Shown here piece by piece: positions 51,442 to 60,724 of a stretch of 64,000 bases of DNA. The stretch spans positions 124,001 through 188,000 of the forward strand of contig JABJJN010000007.1 of assembly GCA_018660835.1 (NCBI GenBank), read 5' to 3'. The translations under genes were made by a program, and so were the position numbers. Positions within the stretch are counted from its first letter, which is position 1, and every line of letters begins with the position of its first letter. The notes beneath the pieces were generated by a model that was given only the letters and a program-made list of their open reading frames with translations, searched no databases and was not told the origin of the DNA. This DNA is from Gemmatimonadota bacterium. GTDB lineage: Bacteria; Latescibacterota; UBA2968; UBA8231.

Positions 51442-52287
51442 TTAGGAGCGGGCTGATGGGAGATCGACGATTGTCGTGTCGTGATCGTCTACGGCGACAT
51501 TCTCGATGAAGTCCTGCAGATACGCTGCGGTGCCCGCCACCGACAGTTCGGCAAACTGGGCGCCCTTTTCGGCGCTGGCCAGGTCGTAATCGTCGGCCGC
51601 CACATCGCAGAGCAGTCGTTCGCGCAGTCCAGTCTGACGCCAGGTGCTGGTAGCCAGAAATTGATGCCCCGGCGGAACGTCTGGTCCTGGGCCGTGCAGG
51701 CCATACTTGTCCTTGATCTCGTGCACACGATCCATGCGCGTGTGCTCCGGGCAGATGTGGAGCGTCATCGACGTCTCGAATTCATCTGCATGCCCGGGAT
51801 AGTGACGTCCTTCGTTGATCTTTGAGATCGCCTCACGATCGATCGCTTCCCAGTAGGCGAAAGAGGCGACCTTCACGCCGAGTTCCTCGGTAATTCGCCG
51901 CGCCGCCTGGGCATTGACGGCCATGTTGTTGCCATGCCCATTCACGATGGCATACCTCCTGATCCCGTAGTTCATCAGAGAACGGACATAGTCCGTCAGC
52001 ACGCGGATCTGCGTTTCCACGCGCAGCGTCATGCTGCCGGCGAATTCCAGATGCTGCGGCGAGTGTCCTACGGCCAGTGTCGGCGCCACCAGTACGCGAG
52101 GATACAACAGGCGCGCCGCCTCGACGCTGACATACGTCGAGGTCGCCGCATCGACCTTCAGCGGCAGATGCGGACCATGGCCCTCATTGCTGCCCGTGGG
52201 CAATACGGCCAGTTCGACCTGATCCAGGATGTCCTCCACCTCGGCGAAGGTCATTTCCGGCAGGAATACTTTGGGGGGCGTCGTCAT
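51442..52287 (-). CDS. Creatininase-family amidohydrolase
   Basis: 281 residues from ATG 52287. Metal-site motifs are VLPTGSNEGHGPHLPLKVDAAT (the Glu/His/Asp cluster), NYGIRRYAIVNGHGNNMAVN (His-Gly-Asn), and the helix WEAIDREAISKI with Glu. Members hydrolyse cyclic amides, such as creatinine or mycofactocin/formamide substrates; specificity cannot be fixed. The long upstream frame is non-coding. It is divergent from the fourth URO-D-like gene. Confidence 0.92.
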   Translation of the reverse strand: MTTPPKVFLPEMTFAEVEDILDQVELAVLPTGSNEGHGPHLPLKVDAATSTYVSVEAARLLYPRVLVAPTLAVGHSPQHLEFAGSMTLRVETQIRVLTDYVRSLMNYGIRRYAIVNGHGNNMAVNAQAARRITEELGVKVASFAYWEAIDREAISKINEGRHYPGHADEFETSMTLHICPEHTRMDRVHEIKDKYGLHGPGPDVPPGHQFLATSTWRQTGLRERLLCDVAADDYDLASAEKGAQFAELSVAGTAAYLQDFIENVAVDDHDTTIVDLPSARS

Positions 52288-52612
52288 GATCGTCTCTGGG
52301 ATTGTAGTGGATTGGTGACATTGCATGCCTTCGGCCGTCCGGTCCACGGGCGCCATCCGGTTGCTGCTCGACGTCGGGGACGGGGGCGGAACTGGCGCGC
52401 AGGATCTGCTCGCGCCTGCCCTGGCTCTCCAGATAGTGCGTCGCGCACCATTGGACCGCGTCGGGTCAGCAGCTGGCAAATTGCACTCACGTGGCAACAT
52501 GTTGGATCGTCATCCTTCTGCCCGAGAATGTAGACCGTCGTCTCCTGTGAACAAGCGCCTCCTTGCCCGCCCCCTGGCTTCTGTCTATGGTGAACGGGAA
52601 GGCGAACGGCTC
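52288..52612. other. Divergent intergenic region, no feature recognised
   Basis: 325 bases between the start of the creatininase gene and the likely start of the fourth URO-D-like gene. Open frames run through it in several directions, but none looks like a protein. No clear promoter boxes or dyads were found, though promoters for both genes must be here. Confidence 0.4.
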
Positions 52613-53764
52613 GTGACGAAAACCTTGGCATACATGAGGCATGACATGATTCGTGACCTCGCCGATCCGGCTGTCGGCGACATGCTGGACCGCCACGGCC
52701 GATACTGGCGTAATGGCCAGCCCGAACCCGAGCCCTGGGTCCCGGCGGCGATCTTTCCGCCTGCCGATGGTGACGCGCGCCCCCTGTTTCAGATGAATGC
52801 CGCGGCACCGATGGCTGATACGGCCGACCCGCACATCCTCGAGCCACCTGCCCCACTTGATCGCAGCGCCTTCAGAGATCAGATCGAGCGTGGCTTCGAT
52901 GCCAATGGTCTGCTCGACGGCGATTACTTCCGCGTCATCGGCACCGGTACCGCCAGCGAGGTCTTCGTCGGCTGCACGATCCAGGTGCGCGCCGGAACCC
53001 ACTGGGCCGAGAACTGTTTCACTGATTTTCGCCAGCTGGACGACTACAACGTCCGTGACACGGTGTGGTACCAACGTGTGCTCGAAAACACCCGGTGCGC
53101 CGTGGACAGTGTCGAGGCCGATCGGTATCCCTTCAGCGCCGCCGCCTTCCGCGGCCCCGTCGACATGGCCGAGGCCATGATGGGGGGTCGCGCCATGTGC
53201 GAGGCAGCCGTCGACGATCCCGAGGGCCTCAAGCACCTGCTGGCGCGCATCACCGACATCATCATCGAAGTCGGCTTGGCCCACGGCGAGCTGTTGCCAT
53301 CCTGCGCCGGGGGATGGTTCAACTCCTATCGTATCTGGACGCCGGGTCGCACGATGACCTTCACCCTCGACGGCGCCTGCCTGTTCTCGCCCGCCCACTA
53401 CGAGGATCTGTTCCTGCCCTTCGACCAGCGTCTGTGCGAGGCCTTCGAAACTCCTTTCGTCCACCTCCACGCCTCGGCCCGTCAGCACTTCGCGGCCTGG
53501 ACCGAGATTCCATCCCTCGGTCTGCAATGCGTAATCGATCAGGCCTTTCTCCCCGAGGGACGCAACCAGCCCATCGGGCCGCAGATCCCGGATCTGATGG
53601 ACGAGTTCGCTCTCATCCGCCAGTACAAGTCTCTCATGCTCTATGGCTACTGGACGCAGGAGTGGCTGCGTATCGTCGACGAGCGCGTGCCGGCTTCGGG
53701 TTGTGCCATCACCGGCATGACACAGAACCCGGACAGCCTGCGGCAGATCTATGATCGGCGATGA
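52613..53764 (+). CDS. URO-D-like protein 4
   Basis: About 383 residues from GTG 52613; ATG 52634 (MRHDMIRDLADPA) is equally plausible. It resembles the first URO-D protein at 40650 rather than the others, with AAFRGPVDMAEAMMGGRAMC, SCAGGWFNSYRIWTPGRT and ETPFVHLHASARQHFAAWTE. The HLHASARQHF segment replaces the HCCANAR Cys motif, so the metal-thiolate is lost. Probably another methyl-transfer or decarboxylase-like protein. It is monocistronic and precedes the signalling phosphatase by about 90 bases. Confidence 0.72.
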   Translation: MTKTLAYMRHDMIRDLADPAVGDMLDRHGRYWRNGQPEPEPWVPAAIFPPADGDARPLFQMNAAAPMADTADPHILEPPAPLDRSAFRDQIERGFDANGLLDGDYFRVIGTGTASEVFVGCTIQVRAGTHWAENCFTDFRQLDDYNVRDTVWYQRVLENTRCAVDSVEADRYPFSAAAFRGPVDMAEAMMGGRAMCEAAVDDPEGLKHLLARITDIIIEVGLAHGELLPSCAGGWFNSYRIWTPGRTMTFTLDGACLFSPAHYEDLFLPFDQRLCEAFETPFVHLHASARQHFAAWTEIPSLGLQCVIDQAFLPEGRNQPIGPQIPDLMDEFALIRQYKSLMLYGYWTQEWLRIVDERVPASGCAITGMTQNPDSLRQIYDRR

Positions 53765-53852
53765 CCGTCAGGGCCGCGTGATCAAGTGGGGTGGGTGACA
53801 CCGGGGAATTGCTGATTGCCGATTGCCCCTTGCTTCTGCTTACGTACACACC

Positions 53853-56800
53853 ATGCGCATCCTCGCCCTCCTCCTCCTGCTCCTTCTCCGGCAGGCACCC
53901 ACCCATGCGGTCGAACCCTTCACCGTGGTGTCGCCGGAACCGCTACTGGAGGAGGGGCGCTGGCAGGCCCTGCACACGGCGAAGTCTGTGATCCAGGACA
54001 TATGGGTGGACAGCCTCGGGGTCCTGCTCTCGACCGGGACAGGACTCGAGACCTACGATGGCTATCGCTGGCAGGTCATCGATGGCCCCGACTCGCTACT
54101 GGTTGCCAGCCGCAAGGCGCTGTTGCGCGACGGCACCGGAGATATCTGGGTCGCCACGACGTCAGGTCTCATCGGTCGTTATGATGGGACCGGCTGGCAC
54201 GTCTACTCCCAGGCCGATGGCTTGCCCTTCGGCCAGATAGGCTATCACGGCTTGTACGAGGCCGCCGATGGCACGATCTGGGCGGGATTCAAGCAATTCC
54301 TAGAAAACAGGCGAATGTCCGAACTGGAGGGTGGTCTGCGCCGTTTTGATGGCAATGCCTGGCTGCCGGTATCCCCACCTACCGATACTCTTGACGTCCT
54401 CTCGATCACCGAGACGAAGGATGGCGCCCTGTGGTTGGGCACCCCCAAGGGCAGTTGGCGCCACAAGGATGGGAGCTGGTCATTCCAGCCGTTACCGGCC
54501 GGGCCGGTTCGCAGGCTGCGGGACATGTTGGCGGATTCCGACGGCGGCATGTGGGGCGCTGGCGACGATGGAATCTGGCGCCTGGTTGGCGACAGTTGGA
54601 TGCAGGTCATACGTGATCAACTGATCAAGAATCTGTGGCAGACCAAGGATGGCACACTGTGGGCAAGCACCAGTACCGGCGAAATGTGTCGACGTGAGCA
54701 GGGGAAGCCATGGGATTGTGTGAACACAACACAGCTTCACACCCCCTCCGTCGGCGCGCCTGTTGCCGACGGCAGCATCGTCATAGGTCTGTCCAAACGT
54801 CTCCTCCGCTACAGTGAAGAAGGACTGTGGACCGAATTCTCCAGTCCGGGTGGGCTCAGCGGCGGTGTGGAGACGGCGGACGGCTCCATCTGGTTTGTGA
54901 CGCCGCGCGGCGCGGTCCGACACCAGGACGATGAGTGGCTGGTGTATGGAGTGGCCGACGGATTCATGGATGCGACCCCCCTCGCCGTCCACGGCGACGC
55001 AGATGGGGGTGTGTGGTACGTCGGTATCAAGGATGGGAAGTCGGTCGTGTCCCATTGGAAAAGAGGGATGTGGCGGGTGTACTCCGTCGCCGACGGACTC
55101 ATCGATGATATTCATCAATCGCCGAAGGTCACCGTGGCTCCAGAGCTCCTCCCTCACATCCACGACAATACCTTCAACACGCCCCTGATCCGAACGCGGT
55201 CGGGCGACACTTGGTTCGTCGGCGCCCACGATGGGTTGGCCGCCGCTTGTCGGTTCGACGGCACCGGCTGGCAGCGCGTGCTTGTGAAACCGGAGGAGGA
55301 GGGGTCCCACCTGAATCTCGCCTTTGAGTCAGCGGACGGGAGTCTCTGGTTTGGGTCCACCAACAGCAAAGCCCAGTTCAGCGGGGCGGGCCTGTTTCGA
55401 TTCGTCGAGGAACGGTGGACCCGCTTCTCGACGCAGGACGGATTGGCCCATGACCTGATTACGGGGATTTCCGAGTGGCCCACAGGTGTGCTCTGGGTAG
55501 GTAGTGCTGACGGCCTCAATCAGCTCCAACTGACCTCGCAGGGCGTCATCGTCGGCGAGGCTCAGATCGACTTCCCAAATGCGGCGCCAAAGGTCCGATA
55601 TTTCTGTCCCGCCGATGAGGTCATGTGGTATGCCTTCCTCGAGCCTCGCAGGATGGGCGTGGCGCGCGTGGATGCGCACGGGACGAGGTACCTGACGGTG
55701 AAGGACGGTCTGCCCAGTGACGGTGTGAGTCAGATCTTTCGATCTGCTACAGGCGACGTGTGGTTCACAGCTGAAGAAGGTATCAGTCGATACCGCGGTG
55801 GATTCTGGTCCCGCTGGACCGCAGACGAACACAGATTCCCCCGTGGGTCGTATTCCCCCATTCTGCACGAGGCATCAGACTCCACCTTGTGGTTGGATCT
55901 GGATGCGCCGTCCACGGGTCCGGGAGCAGGTGAGGATCGTGTCGTGCACGTACGGCCTGCGGCTGATGTCGCACCTCCCATGACGGTGCTGGAAGAGGCG
56001 GCCTCTCTGCTGGCATCTGATAGCGCCATCCTGCTGAATTGGTCGGCCACCGACTTGTGGGACGAGACCGCAACCGACCAGATGCACTATCAGTTTCGCT
56101 TGGATGGCGGCGCCTGGTCGGCCCCCGATCGTATGCACAGCGTGCGCTTTGATACGCTCGCAACAGGCAAACACGTATTTGAAGCCCGTGCTATCGATGC
56201 GTACGGCAATACCGATCCCACGCCGGCGGCCCACGAGTTTGTCGTGGAACTGCCGTGGTGGCTCAATCCGTGGTTTCTGCTGGTGGCGACGGTGCTGGTA
56301 TCGACGGCCGCGGCGCAAACCGTCAGGGTCGTGCAGGGAAATCGTCGTCTGCGCGAAGAAGAGCGGCGGGTGTATGCTGCCCAACGTCAGCTGGCCGCCG
56401 AACTCGAGCGTGAGCTCGACAGTGCCCGCGACATGCAGATGGGACTCATGCCAACGTCGCCGCCAAGCATCACGGGGTTGTCGGTTGCCGGTGGCTGTGA
56501 GACCGCTAACCACGTCGGCGGCGACCTGTTCCAGTACTTCACAAGTGACGACAGAATCTTCATCGCCAGCGCCGATGTCACCGGCCACGCCATGGAAGCC
56601 GCCATCCCTGTAGTGATGTTCTCCGGCATCCTGGATCGAGACATGGAGTCTGAGCATGAATTGGGCGAACGTTTCCAGGGCCTGAATCGTTCGTTGTGTC
56701 GATCCCTCGGCGACCACAAGTTCATCTGCTTCACCATGGCCGAGATCGAAGATAAGAGCCTGCGCCTCGCATCCTGCGGCAATCCCTATCCACTGCACTT

Positions 56801-57137
56801 CCACGACGGCGAGGTCTCCGAACTCAAGGTCGATGGTTATCCCCTCGGCGTACGGCCAGACACCCAATACGACACCATCGAAACCCAACTCCACGAGGGC
56901 GACTATCTCGTCCTTTACTCCGACGGCATTCCCGAGACGATCAACCCATCGGAAGAGATGTTCGGCTACGAGCGCACCATCGAGACAGTGAGGGAAGCCT
57001 GTAGCGAAGGGATCTGTGCAGAGGATCTGGTGGAGCGGCTGATTCGCAAGGCCAGGGAGTTCGCTGGGGACGAGCACCAGGCGGATGACATGACGTGTGT
57101 CGTGGTGAAGGTGGAAGCGGAGGATGGCCGTGAATGA
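53853..57137 (+). CDS. Two-component-type propeller sensor fused to SpoIIE/PP2C phosphatase
   Basis: 1094 residues from ATG 53853 with signal peptide MRILALLLLLLLRQAPTHA. The periplasmic part is two seven-bladed Reg_prop propellers (e.g. LLRDGTGDIWVATTSGLIGR, ESADGSLWFGSTN) followed by a Y_Y_Y domain (about 700-795). One membrane helix (NPWFLLVATVLVSTAAA, near 810) and a coiled linker lead to a SpoIIE domain (about 860-1090). PP2C metal motifs are NHVGGDLFQYF, SADVTGHAMEAAIP, LYSDGIPETIN and QADDMTCVVV. It should dephosphorylate a cytoplasmic partner, such as an anti-sigma antagonist, in response to a periplasmic ligand. No histidine kinase domain is present. Confidence 0.93.
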   Translation: MRILALLLLLLLRQAPTHAVEPFTVVSPEPLLEEGRWQALHTAKSVIQDIWVDSLGVLLSTGTGLETYDGYRWQVIDGPDSLLVASRKALLRDGTGDIWVATTSGLIGRYDGTGWHVYSQADGLPFGQIGYHGLYEAADGTIWAGFKQFLENRRMSELEGGLRRFDGNAWLPVSPPTDTLDVLSITETKDGALWLGTPKGSWRHKDGSWSFQPLPAGPVRRLRDMLADSDGGMWGAGDDGIWRLVGDSWMQVIRDQLIKNLWQTKDGTLWASTSTGEMCRREQGKPWDCVNTTQLHTPSVGAPVADGSIVIGLSKRLLRYSEEGLWTEFSSPGGLSGGVETADGSIWFVTPRGAVRHQDDEWLVYGVADGFMDATPLAVHGDADGGVWYVGIKDGKSVVSHWKRGMWRVYSVADGLIDDIHQSPKVTVAPELLPHIHDNTFNTPLIRTRSGDTWFVGAHDGLAAACRFDGTGWQRVLVKPEEEGSHLNLAFESADGSLWFGSTNSKAQFSGAGLFRFVEERWTRFSTQDGLAHDLITGISEWPTGVLWVGSADGLNQLQLTSQGVIVGEAQIDFPNAAPKVRYFCPADEVMWYAFLEPRRMGVARVDAHGTRYLTVKDGLPSDGVSQIFRSATGDVWFTAEEGISRYRGGFWSRWTADEHRFPRGSYSPILHEASDSTLWLDLDAPSTGPGAGEDRVVHVRPAADVAPPMTVLEEAASLLASDSAILLNWSATDLWDETATDQMHYQFRLDGGAWSAPDRMHSVRFDTLATGKHVFEARAIDAYGNTDPTPAAHEFVVELPWWLNPWFLLVATVLVSTAAAQTVRVVQGNRRLREEERRVYAAQRQLAAELERELDSARDMQMGLMPTSPPSITGLSVAGGCETANHVGGDLFQYFTSDDRIFIASADVTGHAMEAAIPVVMFSGILDRDMESEHELGERFQGLNRSLCRSLGDHKFICFTMAEIEDKSLRLASCGNPYPLHFHDGEVSELKVDGYPLGVRPDTQYDTIETQLHEGDYLVLYSDGIPETINPSEEMFGYERTIETVREACSEGICAEDLVERLIRKAREFAGDEHQADDMTCVVVKVEAEDGRE

Positions 57138-57430
57138 CGCACGCATAGTGTTGGCGTCAGGGATGTGTTTCTACCGGTTGATTTCTGGGGTGGGCCGATC
57201 CCATCGGCAAGAGATTCGATGACTTGGATATGGTTGAGACCCTGGCCTACATGGATGGGATCCAACGGCGTCTCATGTGGGGCCAATGCTGTGCTACAGC
57301 TACGGCGCGGTCCAAGGGCCAACGCGCTGAAGGCCACATGTTGGTCTGAGACCTGCTGTCACGGGAGACGGACTTTGTTCGCGTGGCGCACCGGAGGGGC
57401 AGACCAGAGATCTCGCGATATTCTACGGGC

Positions 57431-57685
57431 CTACTGGGCGGGCAGGTACATCCGCAGAAAGGTAAAGTTCGCGCCAATGCTGATGCCGATGAGGGCGATC
57501 ATCGCTGTGAGCATCACTGCGAAGCGGGAATCCATGCGAGCTGCAAGGTCTCTGTTCATGGTGTCCATGCGGTCCTGCATGGAACGTTGGCCCAGCCGCA
57601 GTTCCTGGATGTCTTCCCGCAGGTAAGCAATACCCCAGTGCATGTCGTCCTCGGTGGGTGGGTTGGGCTTTGGTGTATCGGCCAT
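57431..57685 (-). CDS. Short MHWG-family membrane protein
   Basis: 84 residues from ATG 57685 (AGGAG 9 bases upstream); the longer frame is not supported. It opens MADTPKPNPPTEDDMHWGIA and continues YLREDIQELRLGQRSMQDRM with a short coiled-coil region, then has one C-terminal membrane helix (VMLTAMIALIGISIGANFTF) and LRMYLPAQ. The DDMHWGIAYLREDIQELR block matches DEMHWGVVLRSDIQDLRQ of the 194-residue protein at 25287, and both end in a membrane helix. It is effectively the same protein without the heptad repeats. Function unknown. Confidence 0.75.
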   Translation of the reverse strand: MADTPKPNPPTEDDMHWGIAYLREDIQELRLGQRSMQDRMDTMNRDLAARMDSRFAVMLTAMIALIGISIGANFTFLRMYLPAQ

Positions 57686-58011
57686 GATCCTGTCTCCTGG
57701 AGTATAGCGTCGTGCCGAGGCTCGGCAAAGCACTTGTCGACGATGCAACGACTGTGCCCGCCCGTCTCTCAGGGAGATCAGCATGATTGAGGGCTCAGGG
57801 GTTACCCCAGCCACTCGGTGGTGTAGGCGAACACACACACGTAGGCGTCATCGGCGCCGCCCATACCCCGTCTCTACAACCACAGGACTCAGGGCCCGTC
57901 GGGCTCGACAACCCGCCTGCCCGACCGATCAACAGTGACCCACCACCCATCGAAGGCGCTCAGACGCTGAAGGCATCCGAGGGCCCGACCGACACATCGA
58001 GACGCACCTCA
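57686..58011. other. Intergenic region without a recognised gene
   Basis: About 330 bases between the short MHWG protein and the fliG terminator. An open plus frame (57787-58341) mostly overlaps fliG antisense and has no protein features. Only the promoter of the MHWG gene is expected here. Confidence 0.4.
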
Positions 58012-58051
58012 CAACAGAAAAGGCTCCGAATGCGCACTGGCACCCGGAGCC
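58012..58051 (-). terminator. Rho-independent terminator of fliG
   Basis: GGCTCCG (58022-58028) pairs with CGGAGCC (58045-58051) around a 16-base loop. On the minus strand the stem is followed by TTTTCTGTTG, a good U-tract, about 40 bases after the fliG stop. Confidence 0.85.
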
Positions 58052-58089
58052 GATTCACCAAAGACATCAGTGTTCTGAAGAGCGACGGT

Positions 58090-59124
58090 CTATACGAAGG
58101 AGTCGTCGGCGTCTCCGCGTACGATCGTGACCTGGCCCTGCTCTTCGAGCTGTCGGACCTGCTGCACGATCCGCAGCTGCACCTCTTCCACCTCGCTCAA
58201 ACGCATGGGGCCGAGGAACTCCATCTCTTCGGAGATGAAGGTGCGCACGCGCTCGGACATGTTGCCGAGGATCTTGTCCTTCAACTCTTCTTCTGCCGCC
58301 TTCAAGGCAATGACCAGATCTTTCTGGTCGACCTCGCGTAGCAGAATCTGCAACTCGCGATCGGTGAGCTTGTTGATATCGGCGAAGGTGAACATCAGGT
58401 TGCGCACGGCCTCGGCGACTTCCGGGTCCTGCCCGTCCATCTGATCGAGCACGTTCTTCTCAACACTGGAACCGGTGAGGTTGAGGATATCGGCGACGAC
58501 CTTCGGACCACCGACGTCCTGGTTACCACCGAGGATGTCACGCAGGCTGGCCTCCAGGGCCTCCTCGATCTCCTTGAGGACGGCGGGCGTGATGTTCTCC
58601 ATGGTGGCAATGCGGTAGGCGACGTCTGCCTGTAGACGTTCGGGCAGGTTCGCCAAGATCCCCGATGCCTGAGCCGGATCGAGCTGCGACAGGATCAAAC
58701 CGATGGTCTGAGGATGCTCGTGGGAGATGAAGGGTGCCACCTGTTCGGGGGCGACGTTCTTGAGCATGTAGAATCCAGAGGAAACCGTGCTGGCGACGCG
58801 ATCGAGGATTTCCTGAGCGCGGCGCGGTCCGACGGCACGTTCAAGTGCCCCACGGGCGAAGTCCATGCCGCCCTGCGATACCCACTCGCCGGCAAGTAGC
58901 ATGGTCTCAAACTCTTCCATGACTCTGTCTTGAAGTTCGACGCTGACGGTCTTCAAGTTGGCGACGGCCTGGGTGATCTCCTCGATCTCATAGTCGGAGA
59001 GGAACTTCATCACCTCGCCAGCGGCTTCCTGCCCAAGAGCGACGAACATGATCGCTACCTTCTGCATGGGCGGTATTTCAGACTCTTCTTCTTCGCCACC
59101 AGCTTCGTTGTCAACTTCAGCCAT
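58090..59124 (-). CDS. fliG: Flagellar motor switch protein FliG
   Basis: 344 residues, normal length. N-terminal and middle domains show KVAIMFVALGQEAAGEVMKF and the EHPQTIG motif in SHEHPQTIGLILSQLDPAQA. The C-terminal torque domain has LREVDQKDLVIALKAAEEEL and KDKILGNMSERVRTFISEEM; the charged residues that interact with MotA are retained. No other flagellar gene is in the window, an unusual isolation since fliG normally sits between fliF and fliH. It carries its own terminator. The acidic N-terminal tail (about 15 residues) is an extension. Confidence 0.96.
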   Translation of the reverse strand: MAEVDNEAGGEEEESEIPPMQKVAIMFVALGQEAAGEVMKFLSDYEIEEITQAVANLKTVSVELQDRVMEEFETMLLAGEWVSQGGMDFARGALERAVGPRRAQEILDRVASTVSSGFYMLKNVAPEQVAPFISHEHPQTIGLILSQLDPAQASGILANLPERLQADVAYRIATMENITPAVLKEIEEALEASLRDILGGNQDVGGPKVVADILNLTGSSVEKNVLDQMDGQDPEVAEAVRNLMFTFADINKLTDRELQILLREVDQKDLVIALKAAEEELKDKILGNMSERVRTFISEEMEFLGPMRLSEVEEVQLRIVQQVRQLEEQGQVTIVRGDADDSFV

Positions 59125-59584
59125 GATCCAATTCCGATTTCAAGTTCCGAGCAGCGGACCCCGTGTGTGTGTATGGGTCGTCGAGATTGCTGTCGGTGAG
59201 CGAACCTTACCTGGTCTGTGTACATGAACATACGCACAGAAGCGCAGAGGCCACCCTACTCTTTGATATCGACTGTGGAGCGACTCCTCAGTAGCATTTT
59301 CGCTCGGGCTCGCGTAGAATCGACCCCGGTCAACGAAAAGACTCGGTCGGTTGGACCCGTGTAAAGTTGGAACGAGCCGGCGAAAGCGCTCGAGGGTGTA
59401 GAAATGGGTATGTCATAACTTCATGTATGTAATGAGGTTATGGTGCTCAATTCGCTACAGGTGTTGCTCGAGAGCTAAGGAATCCGATTCCTGTATGCCT
59501 TGACATTGCACTTGCCCGAGAGTGTTCCTACCGGCATTGATGGCAGCAAGACAGTTGCGGCCGCCATTCACCAGGAATGGACCC
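59125..59584. other. Upstream region of fliG and flank of the ABC remnant
   Basis: 460 bases without a credible gene. It must contain the fliG promoter. At 59414-59442 it carries an 11-base inverted repeat with a 7-base spacer that is described separately. Confidence 0.5.
59414..59442. repeat. 11-bp inverted repeat with 7-bp spacer, recombinase-core-like
   Basis: CATAACTTCAT (59414-59424), spacer GTATGTA, ATGAGGTTATG (59432-59442): 10 of 11 arm bases are complementary. Arm and spacer lengths match core sites used by tyrosine recombinases (Xer/lox type), and the arm resembles the ATAACTTC arm of loxP. It could equally be an operator. No recombinase gene is present in the window. Confidence 0.5.
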
Positions 59585-59752
59585 ATGCTCTGGAACCACA
59601 TCACCGTCGCGGTGCGCCAATTGTGGCTGCACAGGGGCTACACGGCGACCAACGTCCTCGGGTTGGCGTGTGCCATGACCAGCGTCTTCTTCTTGTGTTC
59701 GTATGTGACCGAGGAGTTGCGCTACGTCACTTATCACGAGTGCCCTCGTTGA
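59585..59752 (+). pseudogene. N-terminal fragment of a MacB/FtsX-type ABC permease
   Basis: From ATG 59585 (AGGA 8 bases upstream) the frame reads MLWNHITVAVRQLWLHRGYT then ATNVLGLACAMTSVFFLCSY and [12 protein letters not shown]. This is the characteristic first membrane helix of FtsX-like permeases (consensus ...NI.GLA.G....L..Y...EL.YD..HE). After YHE only three residues follow before a stop. About 700 residues of the permease are missing. The break coincides with the beginning of the ATPase homology in another frame. Confidence 0.65.
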
Positions 59753-60539
59753 GCATGGTCCCGTCTATGAGAAACAGGATACTCCCCCTGTGCCCCCGAT
59801 TCCTGAAGCAGCTGAGCCTCTGCGAGAGTTTCGCGTCGAGGGACTCACGTATCTGTATCCAGGCTCAGACCACGGCATTCACGACGTCGATCTGGCTGTA
59901 CCGGCTGGTTCTTTCGTGGCCATCACGGGTCGAGTCGGTAGTGGCAAGTCGACTCTTGTGAAGTCGATGCTCGGTCTGTTGCCCAAGACATCGGGGGGGC
60001 ACTTCTGGAATGACAGGCCTGTCGTGGAGCCAGATCAGTTCTTCGTGCCGCCGCACTGTGCCTTTACACCACAGGCGCCATCTCTATTCAGTGAATCCTT
60101 GCGCGACAATGTGTCGATGGGTCTTCCCGTATCTGAGACCCAGATGGATGAGGCCATGCGATCCGCCGTGTTGGATCACGACCTTGAGGCCTTAGAAGGT
60201 GGCCTCGACACCCTGATTGGGCCGAGAGGCGTCAGGCTGTCCGGCGGGCAATTGCAGCGCACGGCGGCAGCGCGAATGTTCATCAGAGAGCCCGAGATCT
60301 TCGTATTCGATGATCTGTCGAGCGCCCTGGATGTGGAGACGGAACGATTGCTCTGGCGACGCTTGTTCGAGCGGACCAGGCCGACGTGCCTGGCCGTTAC
60401 GCACCGTCAGGCGCTCTTGCGGCAGGCGGATCATGTCGTCGTCTTGCGAGAGGGTCGTGTCGATGCTGCGGGGACACTGGATGAGGTACTCGAAGAGAGC
60501 GAGGAGATGCGACGGATCTGGCATTCACAGGGTGACTAG
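59709..60539 (+). pseudogene. ABC-exporter ATPase domain lacking its membrane domain
   Basis: An NBD of the fused (ABC-B-like) exporter class. In frame, homology begins at [20 protein letters not shown], which in full-length proteins is the linker after the membrane domain, and continues with [20 protein letters not shown], Walker [11 protein letters not shown]-loop [19 protein letters not shown], signature [14 protein letters not shown] and Walker [17 protein letters not shown] at 59790 could start a free 249-residue ATPase. The roughly 300-residue membrane domain is gone, so the original gene is truncated. ATPase motifs are all intact. Confidence 0.75.
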
Positions 60540-60674
60540 CCTGTCACTTCACCTCCTTGAAGCGCGACGTCAACGCTGAAATCGCTCGAAACCTGGACAG
60601 GACTTCGTCTGGCGCGGCCCCCATGGCCACAGTCTGAAGGAGCCGCCGGAGATCTCGTCGATCACGCACCATAG

Positions 60675-60710
60675 AAAAGGGGACTCGCTCGAGGTCCCCT
60701 TCTCTTGTTT
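60675..60710. terminator. Bidirectional terminator downstream of purC
   Basis: AAGGGGAC (60677-60684) pairs with GTCCCCTT (60694-60701). The minus strand continues with TTTTCTAT (purC direction), the plus strand with CTCTTGTTT. The stem is nearly identical to that at 25895-25928. Confidence 0.88.
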
Positions 60711-60724
60711 CCGACTCCGATCCC

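Noticed and set aside
52487..53527. 346-codon minus-strand frame
   Set aside because: It is antisense to the fourth URO-D-like gene and has the composition of a mirror frame.
55875..57146. 423-codon minus-strand frame
   Set aside because: It lies opposite the propeller-SpoIIE gene, whose PP2C motifs are intact.
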